Assembly: GCF_042788235.1 (NCBI RefSeq)
Contig: NZ_JBHZOL010000066.1
Span: 1 to 64,000 of the forward strand
DNA length: 64,000 bases
Direction of reading: 5' to 3'
Source of the DNA: Sphaerothrix epifaneia
GTDB lineage: Bacteria > Cyanobacteriota > Cyanobacteriia > Phormidesmidales > Phormidesmidaceae
Made by a program: the position numbers and the translations under genes. Of this stretch, positions 34,290 to 44,925 are shown one piece after another (position 1 is the stretch's first letter; each line of letters opens with the position of its first letter). A model generated the notes under the pieces. It had not been told where the DNA came from. It saw nothing but the letters and a program-made list of their open reading frames with translations, and did no database searches.

Positions 34290-37200
34290 ATGACTGATCA
34301 AACCTATCAAACTCCCGTTTTTGTTCTACCGGATCTGGTAGAAATTCAGCGTTCTAGTTTTCGCTGGTTCTTGGAAGAGGGCCTGATTGAGGAACTTGAC
34401 AGCTTTTCTCCCATTACAGACTACACCGGTAAGTTAGAACTGCATTTTCTCGGCAAAGAATACAGGCTGAAAAGTCCTAAATACGACGTTGACGAAGCTA
34501 AACGGCGTGACAGTACCTATGCGGTGCAAATGTACGTCCCCACTCGTTTAATTAACAAAGAAACGGGAGAAATCAAAGAGCAAGAAGTTTTTATTGGGGA
34601 TCTGCCTTTGATGACCGATCGCGGCACCTTCATCATCAACGGAGCCGAGCGGGTTATCGTCAATCAAATTGTCCGCAGCCCTGGTGTTTATTACAAGTCG
34701 GAAACTGATAAAAATGGGCGTCGGACTTACAACGCCAATCTAATTCCTAACCGAGGTGCCTGGTTAAAATTTGAGACGGATAAAAACGGCTTGGTTTGGG
34801 TGCGGATTGACAAAACCCGTAAGCTTTCAGCTCAAATTTTGCTCAAAGCCTTAGGACTCAGCGATAGCGAGATTTTCGATGCGCTGCGCCATCCTGAATA
34901 TTTTCAGAAAACGATTGAAAAAGAAGGCCAGTTTAGCGAAGAAGAAGCTCTCTTAGAACTCTATCGCAAGCTGCGTCCCGGTGAGCCACCAACCGTTTCT
35001 GGCGGGCAACAACTGCTAGATTCTCGCTTCTTTGAACCTAAGCGCTATGATCTGGGCAAAGTCGGTCGCTACAAGCTCAACCGTAAGCTGCGTCTCAACA
35101 TTCCAGATACGGTTCGGGTACTGACCCCGCAAGACATTCTGGCAGCAGTTGACTATCTAATTAACCTTGAGTTTGATATCGGCAACATTGACGATATCGA
35201 CCATCTGGGAAATCGGCGGGTACGCTCTGTCGGTGAGTTACTCCAAAACCAGGTACGCGTCGGCCTCAACCGTTTAGAGCGCATCATTCGAGAACGAATG
35301 ACGGTTTCAGATGCTGATTCGCTAACACCCGCTTCTTTAGTCAACCCGAAGCCTCTGGTGGCAGCGATCAAAGAGTTCTTTGGTTCCAGCCAGCTTTCCC
35401 AATTTATGGATCAAACCAATCCATTGGCTGAGCTGACCCATAAGCGGCGTCTCAGTGCGCTTGGCCCAGGTGGTCTTACTCGCGAACGGGCTGGGTTTGC
35501 AGTCCGAGATATTCACCCCTCTCATCATGGTCGTATCTGCCCGATTGAAACGCCAGAAGGCCCTAACGCGGGTTTGATCGGCTCTCTGGCAACCCACGGT
35601 AAGGTGAATGACTTTGGCTTTATTGAGACGCCCTTTTTCAAAGTTGAAAATGGTCGCATTCTCAAAGATCAAGCGCCTATTTATATGACTGCCGATGAAG
35701 AAGATGATCTGCGCGTAGCCCCCGGTGACGTCCCTATTGATGCGGAGAATCGAATTCTAGGCGACCAAGTTCCAGTTCGCTACCGCCAAGACTTTACCAC
35801 TACGGCTCCTTCTGAAGTAGACTATGTGGCCGTTTCGCCAGTTCAAATTATCTCGGTAGCGACTTCTCTAATTCCCTTTTTAGAGCATGACGACGCTAAC
35901 CGCGCCTTGATGGGTTCAAACATGCAACGTCAGGCGGTACCGCTACTGCGACCCGAACGGCCTCTAGTGGGCACAGGTCTAGAAGCTCAAGCCGCCAGAG
36001 ACTCAGGAATGGTTATCGTCAGCCGTACCGAGGGTGAAGTCACTTTTGTTGATGCCAATCGCATTTCTATTCGTAGCCCGCAAGGTGAAGAGAACACCTA
36101 CTACCTGCAAAAGTATCAGCGCTCTAACCAAGATACCTGCTTAAATCAGCGGCCCATTGTCTTTAAAGGCGATCGCGTTGTTGCAGGTCAGGTAATTGCC
36201 GATGGGTCTGCCGCCGAAGGGGGCGAAATTGCCTTGGGGCAAAACGTTCTAGTTGCCTACATGCCCTGGGAAGGTTACAACTACGAGGACGCCATTCTCA
36301 TCAGCGAACGCCTCGTTTATGACGATGTTTACACCTCCATTCACATTGAAAAATATGAAATTGAGGCGCGTCAAACCAAGCTAGGCCCGGAAGAAATCAC
36401 CCGCGAGATCCCTAACGTCGGTGAAGATGCTCTGCGCCAGTTAGATGAAACAGGCATCATTCGTATTGGGGCCTGGGTGGAATCTGGCGACATTCTCGTC
36501 GGTAAAGTAACCCCTAAAGGCGAATCCGATCAACCCCCTGAAGAAAAGCTCTTGCGGGCTATCTTTGGAGAAAAAGCACGAGACGTCCGCGACAACTCGC
36601 TGCGAGTTCCTAATGGTGAAAAAGGCCGCGTTGTCGATGTGCGAGTCTTCACGCGTGAGCAGGGTGATGAACTGCCGCCAGGGGCTAACATGGTTGTTCG
36701 CGTCTATGTTGCCCAAAAACGTAAGATTCAAGTCGGTGACAAGATGGCTGGACGTCACGGCAACAAGGGAATTATTTCGCGGATCTTACCCATCGAAGAT
36801 ATGCCCTATCTACCGGATGGCAAGCCCATTGACATTGTGCTTAACCCGCTCGGTGTTCCCTCTCGGATGAACGTGGGTCAGGTGTTTGAATGTCTTTTAG
36901 GTTGGGCTGCCGAAAACTTGGACGTTCGCTTTAAGGTAACCCCTTTTGATGAAATGTACGGAGAAGAGGCTTCTCGCAATACAACCCACGGCAAACTGCA
37001 AGAAGCCCGAGAATCCACAGGAAACGATTGGGTTTTCAACCCCGATGATCCGGGCAAAATTCAGCTTTATGACGGACGAACCGGGGATCCTTTTGATCGA
37101 CCCGTGACGGTGGGCAAAGCCTACATGCTGAAGCTAGTTCACCTAGTAGACGACAAAATTCATGCTCGCTCGACCGGGCCATATTCGCTAGTGACGCAGC

Positions 37201-37589
37201 AGCCTCTAGGTGGTAAGGCTCAACAAGGCGGCCAGCGGTTTGGCGAGATGGAGGTGTGGGCACTAGAAGCTTTTGGAGCCGCCTACACGTTGCAAGAACT
37301 GCTCACGGTCAAGTCAGACGACATGCAAGGACGCAATGAAGCGCTTAATGCGATCGTCAAAGGCAAGGCTATTCCTCGTCCGGGTACACCAGAATCTTTC
37401 AAGGTGCTGATGCGAGAACTGCAATCCTTGTGTCTAGATATTGCTGTCCACAAGCTAGAGACGCGTGAAGACGGTACTAGTCGAGATGTAGAGGTAGATC
37501 TGATGGCAGATGTGAGTAATCGACGGACGCCTTCACGTCCTACTTACGAATCCATCACCCGAGAAGAACTCGAAGAGGTTTCCGAGTAA
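34290..37589 (+). CDS. rpoB: RNA polymerase beta subunit
   Basis: 1099 residues from ATG 34290, directly after GAGGAGAGGC; a TTG four codons upstream lies within this site and is rejected. All main beta blocks are visible, for example GTFIINGAERVIVNQIVRSP, the rifampicin region SSQLSQFMDQTNPLAELTHK then RRLSALGPGGLTRERAGFAV, YNYEDAILISERLVYDD, GDKMAGRHGNKGIISRILP and EMEVWALEAFGAAYTLQELL. It forms the active-site cleft with the split beta-prime subunits. Length is normal for cyanobacteria. It is followed by rpoC1 after 92 bp and rpoC2, one transcription unit ending at the terminator near 43.66 kb. Confidence 0.98.
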   Translation: MTDQTYQTPVFVLPDLVEIQRSSFRWFLEEGLIEELDSFSPITDYTGKLELHFLGKEYRLKSPKYDVDEAKRRDSTYAVQMYVPTRLINKETGEIKEQEVFIGDLPLMTDRGTFIINGAERVIVNQIVRSPGVYYKSETDKNGRRTYNANLIPNRGAWLKFETDKNGLVWVRIDKTRKLSAQILLKALGLSDSEIFDALRHPEYFQKTIEKEGQFSEEEALLELYRKLRPGEPPTVSGGQQLLDSRFFEPKRYDLGKVGRYKLNRKLRLNIPDTVRVLTPQDILAAVDYLINLEFDIGNIDDIDHLGNRRVRSVGELLQNQVRVGLNRLERIIRERMTVSDADSLTPASLVNPKPLVAAIKEFFGSSQLSQFMDQTNPLAELTHKRRLSALGPGGLTRERAGFAVRDIHPSHHGRICPIETPEGPNAGLIGSLATHGKVNDFGFIETPFFKVENGRILKDQAPIYMTADEEDDLRVAPGDVPIDAENRILGDQVPVRYRQDFTTTAPSEVDYVAVSPVQIISVATSLIPFLEHDDANRALMGSNMQRQAVPLLRPERPLVGTGLEAQAARDSGMVIVSRTEGEVTFVDANRISIRSPQGEENTYYLQKYQRSNQDTCLNQRPIVFKGDRVVAGQVIADGSAAEGGEIALGQNVLVAYMPWEGYNYEDAILISERLVYDDVYTSIHIEKYEIEARQTKLGPEEITREIPNVGEDALRQLDETGIIRIGAWVESGDILVGKVTPKGESDQPPEEKLLRAIFGEKARDVRDNSLRVPNGEKGRVVDVRVFTREQGDELPPGANMVVRVYVAQKRKIQVGDKMAGRHGNKGIISRILPIEDMPYLPDGKPIDIVLNPLGVPSRMNVGQVFECLLGWAAENLDVRFKVTPFDEMYGEEASRNTTHGKLQEARESTGNDWVFNPDDPGKIQLYDGRTGDPFDRPVTVGKAYMLKLVHLVDDKIHARSTGPYSLVTQQPLGGKAQQGGQRFGEMEVWALEAFGAAYTLQELLTVKSDDMQGRNEALNAIVKGKAIPRPGTPESFKVLMRELQSLCLDIAVHKLETREDGTSRDVEVDLMADVSNRRTPSRPTYESITREELEEVSE

Positions 37590-37681
37590 TCCCCTCACTT
37601 CGCTAAGAGAGGAGAATAAGCTCTTCTCTTAGCCCCCTTATTTGCAGCGTTAAGCACTTAGTCGTAAGGAAGTTGCCAAGA

Positions 37682-39553
37682 ATGCCTAAGCTAGAACAGC
37701 GATTTGACTATGTCAAAATCGGTTTGGCTTCTCCAGAGCGCATCCGTCAGTGGGGAGAGCGCACCCTTCCCAATGGCATGGTTGTGGGAGAAGTGACCAA
37801 GCCAGAAACCATTAACTACCGTACGCTCAAGCCTGAAATGGATGGCCTCTTTTGTGAGCGAATTTTTGGGCCAGCCAAAGATTGGGAGTGTCATTGCGGT
37901 AAATACAAGCGTGTGCGCCACCGGGGTATTGTGTGTGAGCGCTGCGGGGTTGAGGTAACCGAGTCACGCGTGCGGCGTCACCGCATGGGATATATCAAGT
38001 TAGCGGCTCCGGTTACTCACGTTTGGTACCTCAAAGGTATTCCCAGCTATATGGCTATTTTGTTAGACATGCCCTTACGGGATGTTGAGCAAATTGTCTA
38101 CTTCAATGCCTATGTCGTTTTAGATGCAGGTAATGCTGAAAACCTGTCTTACAAACAACTGCTGACCGAAGAGCAGTGGATGGAGATTGAAGATCAGCTT
38201 TACGATGAAGATTCTCAACTGGCGGGAATTGAAGTCGGTATTGGGGCAGAAGCCTTGCAACGGCTGCTAGAAGACCTCGACTTGGAGGGAGAAGCCGAAA
38301 AGCTGCGGGAAGAAATTACCACTGCCAAAGGCCAAAAGCGGGCAAAGCTGATTAAGCGCTTGCGCGTCATTGACAACTTTGTCGCCACTGGATCTAAACC
38401 CGAATGGATGGTACTCGACGTCATTCCGGTCATCCCACCTGACTTACGGCCTATGGTGCAGCTAGATGGCGGTCGGTTTGCAACCTCTGACCTTAACGAC
38501 CTTTATCGGCGGGTGATTAATCGCAACAACCGATTGGCAAGGCTGCAAGAGATTTTGGCACCTGAAATTATTGTCCGTAATGAAAAGCGGATGCTTCAAG
38601 AAGCGGTTGATGCGCTGATTGATAATGGTCGTCGAGGCCGCACTGTTGTTGGAGCAAACAATCGTCCCCTCAAGTCTCTCTCCGACATTATTGAAGGGAA
38701 ACAGGGACGATTCCGCCAAAACCTATTGGGTAAGCGGGTAGACTACTCAGGCCGTTCAGTCATTGTCGTAGGCCCAAAACTGAAGATTCACCAATGCGGC
38801 TTGCCGCGTGAGATGGCAATTGAGCTATTTCAGCCCTTTGTGATTCATCGCTTGATTCGGCAGGGCTTGGTCAACAATATTAAAGCAGCGAAGAAGCTGA
38901 TTCAACGCAATGATCCCCAAGTTTGGGATGTGTTGGAGGAGGTGATCGAAAGTCACCCTGTGATGCTGAACCGAGCGCCAACTTTGCACCGTTTAGGTAT
39001 TCAAGCTTTTGAGCCAATTTTGGTGGAAGGACGCGCTATTCAACTGCATCCGCTGGTTTGTCCTGCCTTTAACGCTGACTTTGATGGTGACCAAATGGCG
39101 GTGCATGTGCCGTTGTCGTTAGAGTCTCAAGCTGAGGCGCGGCTGCTGATGCTGGCGTCGAACAACGTTCTTTCTCCTGCGACTGGGCGACCGATTATTA
39201 CCCCTAGCCAAGATATGGTTTTGGGCTGTTACTACTTAACGGCTGACAATCCTTATCAACAGAAAGGAGCTGGACGCTATTTTGCCAGTATGGAAGATGC
39301 CATTATTGCCTATGAGCAAGGGCTGGTAGACTTGCACGCTAAGGTTTGGTTGCGCTTCGATGGCCCGGTTGAATCCGAGGGGACAGAATCATTGGTGAAA
39401 GAAGAAAAGGCAGCAGATGGCAGCGTAGTGCGGGAATACAGCGATCGCCGGGTTCGCGAAGATGCCGAAGGACAGCTTATTTCCCAGTATGTGCGGACTA
39501 CGCCGGGTCGCATTATCTACAACAAAACCATTCACGATGCATTGGCTAGCTAG
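37682..39553 (+). CDS. rpoC1: RNA polymerase gamma subunit (beta-prime N-terminal part)
   Basis: 623 residues from ATG 37682 with AAGGAAG upstream. The beta-prime zinc-binding cysteines appear as CHCGKYKRVRHRGIVCERCG, then LLGKRVDYSGRSVIVVGP and the catalytic magnesium loop FNADFDGDQMAVHVPLS. In cyanobacteria and plastids beta-prime is split; this piece carries the active-site aspartates. It ends naturally at TAG, 71 bp before rpoC2. Confidence 0.98.
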   Translation: MPKLEQRFDYVKIGLASPERIRQWGERTLPNGMVVGEVTKPETINYRTLKPEMDGLFCERIFGPAKDWECHCGKYKRVRHRGIVCERCGVEVTESRVRRHRMGYIKLAAPVTHVWYLKGIPSYMAILLDMPLRDVEQIVYFNAYVVLDAGNAENLSYKQLLTEEQWMEIEDQLYDEDSQLAGIEVGIGAEALQRLLEDLDLEGEAEKLREEITTAKGQKRAKLIKRLRVIDNFVATGSKPEWMVLDVIPVIPPDLRPMVQLDGGRFATSDLNDLYRRVINRNNRLARLQEILAPEIIVRNEKRMLQEAVDALIDNGRRGRTVVGANNRPLKSLSDIIEGKQGRFRQNLLGKRVDYSGRSVIVVGPKLKIHQCGLPREMAIELFQPFVIHRLIRQGLVNNIKAAKKLIQRNDPQVWDVLEEVIESHPVMLNRAPTLHRLGIQAFEPILVEGRAIQLHPLVCPAFNADFDGDQMAVHVPLSLESQAEARLLMLASNNVLSPATGRPIITPSQDMVLGCYYLTADNPYQQKGAGRYFASMEDAIIAYEQGLVDLHAKVWLRFDGPVESEGTESLVKEEKAADGSVVREYSDRRVREDAEGQLISQYVRTTPGRIIYNKTIHDALAS

Positions 39554-39624
39554 CGCAGCCGCTAGATTTGGCAGTTGACGGCAACACCTTTGAAGAGAAT
39601 AGAGCGAAGGGTAAGGAAATTAAG

Positions 39625-42600
39625 ATGTCAGAGCAGCAAGGTTCCAATCAATCCACTCCGATGCTGTTTCGCAATCGGGTGATTGACAAAAAGCAGTTGA
39701 AAAAGCTCGTGACCTGGTCATTTGCAAACTATGGCACAGCCCGGACAGCCCAGATGGCTGACCTTGTGAAAGACTTGGGCTTTAAGTATGCTACCCGCGC
39801 CGGGGTTTCTATTAGCGTGGCTGATCTGCAGGTGCCGCCTAAGAAGAAAGAAATGCTGGAGGCAGCAGAAGAAGATATTCGCATTACGGAAGAGCGCTAT
39901 ACCCGTGGTGAAATCACCGAAGTTGAGCGATTCCAAAAGGTAATCGATACTTGGAACGGAACGAGCGAAGAGCTAAAGGATGAGGTTGTTCGCAACTTTA
40001 AATCGAACAACCCGCTGAACTCAGTTTACATGATGGCCTTTTCAGGAGCCAGAGGTAACATTTCTCAGGTTCGTCAGCTGGTAGGGATGCGTGGGTTGAT
40101 GGCGAATCCGCAGGGTGAAATCATTGACTTACCGATTAAAACCAATTTCCGCGAAGGGCTGACGGTTACTGAGTACGTCATTTCTTCTTATGGTGCTCGG
40201 AAGGGTTTGGTTGATACGGCTCTGAGAACGGCAGACTCTGGCTATCTGACCCGCCGTCTTGTCGATGTTTCCCAGGATGTCATTATTCGGGAATTAGACT
40301 GCGGTACGGAACGGGGTATTCCGCTCACTAGCATGACGGATGGCGATCGCGTTCAAATTCCGCTACAAGATCGACTGCTCGGTCGGGTCTTGGCCAAAGA
40401 AGTGGTGCATCCCAAAACGGGTGAACTGATTGCAGAACGCAATCAAGACATTTCAGACGACTTAGCGGAAACGATCGCTCAAGCAGGTGTCGAAGAAGTT
40501 GAGGTGCGTTCAGCCCTCACTTGCGAAGCCGCACGTTCAGTTTGTCAGCGCTGCTACGGCTGGAGCTTAGCCCACTCCCACATGGTTGATCTAGGCGAAG
40601 CGGTAGGAATTATTGCCGCTCAGTCCATTGGTGAACCAGGTACGCAGCTAACCATGCGGACATTCCATACCGGTGGGGTCTTCACGGGTGAAAAAGCCCC
40701 TGAGATTTTTGCCAAAGCCGAAGGTAAAGTCAGATTTCCCGAAAAGCGTTTGAGAACACGGGCTTTCCGAACCCGCCACGGTGACGACGCCTTTGTAATC
40801 GAATCTAAAAGTGCTGAAATTACGGTTGAGCTGAACTCAGGCAAAAAACAGACTTTTAGTTTGCCTCAGGGAGCCACCCTGTTTGTGCGAGACGGCGAAT
40901 CGGTTAAAAAGGCTCAGGTCTTGGCCGAAATGCCTTCCATGAGCCGCGTGCGTAAAGTAACCGAAAAAGCCAGCAAAGACGTTACCTCAGACCTATCGGG
41001 TGAGGTACTGTTTGACGGTCTTTACCAAGAGGAAAAGAAAGATCGCCAGGGAAACACCACACGCCTAGCTCAGCGGGGTGGTTTGTTGTGGGTACTTTCC
41101 GGTGAAGTCTATAACCTCCCACCGGGTGCAGAACCAGTTGTTAAAAACGGCGATCGCATTGAAGCTGACGGCATCATTGCTGAAACCAAACTCGTCACCG
41201 AACGTGGGGGTGTCGTTCGTCTACCCCAAACGTCTGACGGTAAAGGAGGGCGAGAAGTTGAAATCATCACCGCTTCTGTGCTGCTTGACAAAGCTGAAGT
41301 CAAAATCGAAAGCGGCCAAGGACGAGAACACTATGTGATCGAAACCATTGGTGGACAGCGATTTTCACTGATCGCCACCCCCGGCACCAAAGTCAGTCAC
41401 GGCCAGGTTGTCGCTGAATTAGAAGACGATCGCTACCACACCAACACAGGCGGCATCTTAAAGTACTCTGGGGTGGAAGTCGCCAAGCGCGGCAAAGCAA
41501 AGCAAGGATACGAAGTCGTTCAGGGCGGCACTTTGCTTTGGATTCCTGAAGAAGCCCACGAGGTGAATAAAGACATCTCGCTGCTTTTAGTAGAAGATGG
41601 TCAATTTGTCGAAGCAGGCACCGAAGTTGTCAAAGACATTTTCTGTCAGAGCAATGGCGTGGTTGAAGTGACGCAGAAAAATGACATCCTGCGAGAAATT
41701 GTGATCAAGCCAGGGGATCTACACATGGTAGATTCGCCCGAAGATGTCATGGACAAAGATGGCGCTTTGGCGACTGCGGGTGAAGAAGTCATGCCCGGTC
41801 TAACCGTCGATGACCTGCGCTATGTGGAGTATGTAGAAACGCCAGAAGGGCCAGCCTTGTTGCTTCGTCCGGTCACCGAATTTACGGTTCCAGACCGCCC
41901 CTCTGTACCCAGCCAAGACTCTGTCAGCGACAGTAGCGATAGCGCTATTCGGCTGCGAGCTATTCAGCGAATTCCCTTTAAAGATGGTGAGCGCGTTAAG
42001 TCTGTAGAAGGGTTGGACTTAGTTAGAACCCAGCTAGTGCTGGAAATTGACGAAGATGCCCCCCAACTCGCCGCCGACATTGAGCTAGTTGAAGACGAAT
42101 CTGATGCAGAGGTTATGCGTCTACAGCTAGTGATTCTAGAATCTCTGGTGATTCGCCGCGACATCATTGCCGATCAAACGCAGGGAAGTACGCAAACGCG
42201 CTTGCTCGTAGAAGACGGTGAGCAAATTGACCCCGGTGCCGTCATTGCTCGAACTGAGATTCAGTGCAAAATTACGGGTGAAGTTCGAGGCATTCGCGAA
42301 GGCGTTGAAGCCATTCGCCGGATTCTCGTCGTTCGCGATGAAGACCTCTTTACCGTCTCGACAGATCAAACGCCAGGGGTTGCGACCGGGCATCTTGTCG
42401 TGGCGGGTTCGGAAATTGCCCCTGGCTTAGTAGCAGAAGAGTCAGGACAAGTCGTCAGTACAACCGACTCTAGTATTGTGCTGCGGATTGCCCGTCCTTA
42501 TCGCGTCTCTACCGGAGCCGTCTTACACATTGAAGATGGTGACCTGGTACAACGGGGCGATAGCTTGGTACTGCTGGTCTTTGAACGGGCTAAAACGGGA

Positions 42601-43596
42601 GATATCATCCAGGGTCTACCGAGAATTGAAGAACTTTTAGAAGCCCGGAAGCCGAAAGAAGCCTGTATTTTGGCTGAGCGACCCGGAGAAGCTCAGGTAG
42701 TCTATAGCGATGATGAAACCGTTGAGGTAAAAATTGTCGAAGACGATGGCGTGGTGACTGAATATCCCATCAGTCCGGGACAAAACGTTTTGGTGTCGGA
42801 TGGCCAGATTGTCAGTACAGCTGAACCCTTAACCGATGGCCCTGCCAATCCGCACCAGATTTTAGAAGTCTTCTTCAAGTTCTACTCTAGCGAAGGTATG
42901 GGCACTCACGAAGCAGCGCTACACAGCCTGCAACGAGTGCAAAACTTCTTGGTCAACGAAGTCCAGTCGGTTTACCAATCTCAAGGTATTGATATTGCTG
43001 ACAAGCACATCGAAGTGATTGTGCGTCAGATGACTTCTAAAGCCCGGATCGACGATGGGGGAGATACGACGATGTTGCCGGGTGAGCTAGTTGAAATTCA
43101 CCAGGTTGAACAAGTTAATGAGGCCATGTCAATCACCGGAGGCGCTCCGGCTGAATATACGCCCATGCTGCTAGGGATTACTAAAGCCTCGCTCAATACC
43201 GACAGCTTTATTTCGGCAGCCAGCTTCCAAGAGACGACCCGTGTACTCACAGAGGCCGCGATTGAAGGTAAGTCTGACTGGCTACGGGGGCTTAAAGAAA
43301 ACGTCATCATTGGTCGGTTAATTCCAGCGGGTACCGGATTCAATGCCTACGAGGAACCGATGGCAGCCGATCTCGATGCGTCTTTAGAAAGCGCCTTGTT
43401 AGATGACGGTTTAGACTTGCAAGACGTAGTGTTAGATGACCAAACGGCTCGGTCTTACAGCCTGGACTCTAGTTTGGAGGGTTTTTCGGGTGAAATCATT
43501 GGTCGTGAAGAGGGTCAGCGTCGCCCCCACAACGGCTACTCAGCGCTGTTTGATGATGGGGATGGTTTAATCGATGATCAAACTGAGCTGGGTTAA
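39625..43596 (+). CDS. rpoC2: RNA polymerase beta-prime C-terminal part
   Basis: 1323 residues from ATG 39625 (MSEQQGSNQST), preceded by GTAAGGA; an earlier in-frame start has no ribosome binding site. Recognisable parts are FSGARGNISQVRQLVGMRG (bridge helix/trigger loop region), LTCEAARSVCQRCYGWS (second zinc site), VGIIAAQSIGEPGTQLTMRT then FHTGGVF, and late FISAASFQETTRVLTEAAIE. Between them lies the long cyanobacterial SBHM insertion (about residues 350-1000), rich in acidic beta repeats. The C-terminal tail is acidic (LFDDGDGLIDDQTELG). Terminated by a strong hairpin 49 bp downstream. Confidence 0.98.
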   Translation: MSEQQGSNQSTPMLFRNRVIDKKQLKKLVTWSFANYGTARTAQMADLVKDLGFKYATRAGVSISVADLQVPPKKKEMLEAAEEDIRITEERYTRGEITEVERFQKVIDTWNGTSEELKDEVVRNFKSNNPLNSVYMMAFSGARGNISQVRQLVGMRGLMANPQGEIIDLPIKTNFREGLTVTEYVISSYGARKGLVDTALRTADSGYLTRRLVDVSQDVIIRELDCGTERGIPLTSMTDGDRVQIPLQDRLLGRVLAKEVVHPKTGELIAERNQDISDDLAETIAQAGVEEVEVRSALTCEAARSVCQRCYGWSLAHSHMVDLGEAVGIIAAQSIGEPGTQLTMRTFHTGGVFTGEKAPEIFAKAEGKVRFPEKRLRTRAFRTRHGDDAFVIESKSAEITVELNSGKKQTFSLPQGATLFVRDGESVKKAQVLAEMPSMSRVRKVTEKASKDVTSDLSGEVLFDGLYQEEKKDRQGNTTRLAQRGGLLWVLSGEVYNLPPGAEPVVKNGDRIEADGIIAETKLVTERGGVVRLPQTSDGKGGREVEIITASVLLDKAEVKIESGQGREHYVIETIGGQRFSLIATPGTKVSHGQVVAELEDDRYHTNTGGILKYSGVEVAKRGKAKQGYEVVQGGTLLWIPEEAHEVNKDISLLLVEDGQFVEAGTEVVKDIFCQSNGVVEVTQKNDILREIVIKPGDLHMVDSPEDVMDKDGALATAGEEVMPGLTVDDLRYVEYVETPEGPALLLRPVTEFTVPDRPSVPSQDSVSDSSDSAIRLRAIQRIPFKDGERVKSVEGLDLVRTQLVLEIDEDAPQLAADIELVEDESDAEVMRLQLVILESLVIRRDIIADQTQGSTQTRLLVEDGEQIDPGAVIARTEIQCKITGEVRGIREGVEAIRRILVVRDEDLFTVSTDQTPGVATGHLVVAGSEIAPGLVAEESGQVVSTTDSSIVLRIARPYRVSTGAVLHIEDGDLVQRGDSLVLLVFERAKTGDIIQGLPRIEELLEARKPKEACILAERPGEAQVVYSDDETVEVKIVEDDGVVTEYPISPGQNVLVSDGQIVSTAEPLTDGPANPHQILEVFFKFYSSEGMGTHEAALHSLQRVQNFLVNEVQSVYQSQGIDIADKHIEVIVRQMTSKARIDDGGDTTMLPGELVEIHQVEQVNEAMSITGGAPAEYTPMLLGITKASLNTDSFISAASFQETTRVLTEAAIEGKSDWLRGLKENVIIGRLIPAGTGFNAYEEPMAADLDASLESALLDDGLDLQDVVLDDQTARSYSLDSSLEGFSGEIIGREEGQRRPHNGYSALFDDGDGLIDDQTELG

Positions 43597-43639
43597 GCGA
43601 TCGCCCTTAGCATCCTAGCTAGATACGTTAGTAAGTAAC

Positions 43640-44854
43640 TTAAGTAAGGGGAATGGCACTTGTCGCCATTCCCTTTTTTTGTTTAAGCGTGTCGTAAAGA
43701 GTTTCTAGGGTTTGAGTATTCTGGCGAATATCAAACTGACGTTCTATCTTTTGGCGACCCTGAGCGGCCATTACATTGCGTAAGTTTTCGTCATTTAATA
43801 GCGTTAGCAGGTAAGCAGCGATCGCCTGGGTGTCTTTTTCAGGTGCCAAAAACCCGGTTTTTTCATGCTCGACGGCTTCCGGAATGCCTGCGTGCCAAGA
43901 ACTCACTACCGGTAAGCCCATAGCCTGGGCTTCTAAAATAACAATAGGCAAGCCTTCTGAGTCGCCTTGCTGACCTGTGACGCTAGGGGCAGCCAGTACC
44001 GCTGCTCGATTCATCCAGCTACGGACTGTTTCAGGGGGCTGAAAACCTAAAAAACGATAAGATTTGAGACATTTAGCCGCCAACGCTTCCAAAGCCAATC
44101 GCTGAAAACCATCACCAATCAACACCAGTTCGCAGTCAGGCCGCTCAGCCTGCACATGAGCCATTGCTTGAATCAAATATTCGCAGCCTTTCTTTTCAAC
44201 CAAACGACCGACAAATAAAACAATAGGCTGTCTCGGCACCATTGGCTTTGGGGTGAGCTGGCTAAGGTCAATACCGATGTAATGTACCTGAATTTTTTCC
44301 GGCGGGCAGCCCCGCTTGATTAAGCGATCGCGAATAAATTCTGAAACCGCAATGATCTGATCAGCCGTTTGAAAAAGCTTTGAGCGTTGTCGATAAAACA
44401 AGGTGGGGTAAAAACGCTGCCGATGAATGAGAGATGTAAACCCGGTCAATAGAGTCGGCACCTGGTAAGCTAAGCTGACTTCTGCTGTTGCATAATAGCC
44501 ATGAAACGTAACCACCAGCGGAATCTGCAACTGCTTAGCCAAAGGCATTGCCAAAACACCATCTAGACCCAGATGAGCATGAATGAGCTGAGGCGAGAGA
44601 GCTTTAATCTGGTTGAACCAATGAGGGTGGGCAATGCCCAGGCGCATATAAAGGTTTTTCCAAAGTTTAGACTGCTCAACACATTGATCTAGAACAATTT
44701 GGCGATCGCTGGGTAAGGGAAAGCAAGCCTGCGAAAAAGTGGTCGTCCCCACATAAAAGCCTTTGTGCCTGCAGAAGTGTTCAACTTGAGCCGGAATAAA
44801 TGTTTCTGAATAGGGCAGAATCTGATCGCGATAGATAACAACAGATGGCTGCAT
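43640..44854 (-). CDS. GT4-family glycosyltransferase
   Basis: 404 residues with two Rossmann halves. N-terminal blocks include PYSETFIPAQVEHFC, LIHAHLGLDGVLAMPLAKQL and TFHGYYATAE. The C-terminal donor-binding half has PIVLFVGRLVEKKGCEYLIQ, ELVLIGDG, YRFLGFQPPE and the E-x7-E motif in SEGLPIVILEAQAMGLPVV. This retaining GT-B family uses nucleotide sugars to extend exopolysaccharide or lipid-linked glycans; the sequence resembles colanic-acid-type enzymes. Acceptor and sugar unknown. Its last codons (KKGMATSAIPLT) are the reverse strand of the rpoC2 terminator. A MerR gene lies 71 bp upstream in the same direction. Confidence 0.9.
   Translation of the reverse strand: MQPSVVIYRDQILPYSETFIPAQVEHFCRHKGFYVGTTTFSQACFPLPSDRQIVLDQCVEQSKLWKNLYMRLGIAHPHWFNQIKALSPQLIHAHLGLDGVLAMPLAKQLQIPLVVTFHGYYATAEVSLAYQVPTLLTGFTSLIHRQRFYPTLFYRQRSKLFQTADQIIAVSEFIRDRLIKRGCPPEKIQVHYIGIDLSQLTPKPMVPRQPIVLFVGRLVEKKGCEYLIQAMAHVQAERPDCELVLIGDGFQRLALEALAAKCLKSYRFLGFQPPETVRSWMNRAAVLAAPSVTGQQGDSEGLPIVILEAQAMGLPVVSSWHAGIPEAVEHEKTGFLAPEKDTQAIAAYLLTLLNDENLRNVMAAQGRQKIERQFDIRQNTQTLETLYDTLKQKKGMATSAIPLT
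43646..43680 (+). terminator. Strong rho-independent terminator of the rpo genes
   Basis: GGGAATGGC and GCCATTCCC form a perfect 9-bp stem, extendable by A-T and G-T pairs, around loop ACTTGTC, followed by TTTTTTT. It begins 49 bp after the rpoC2 stop. It lies wholly inside the 3' coding end of the convergent glycosyltransferase gene. Confidence 0.9.
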
Positions 44855-44925
44855 AAGGCTCGAATGGCTTACTTCCCTCTATTTACCCACCCGAGACTGA
44901 CAAAGCGACAAAAAGTTTAAGCAAG

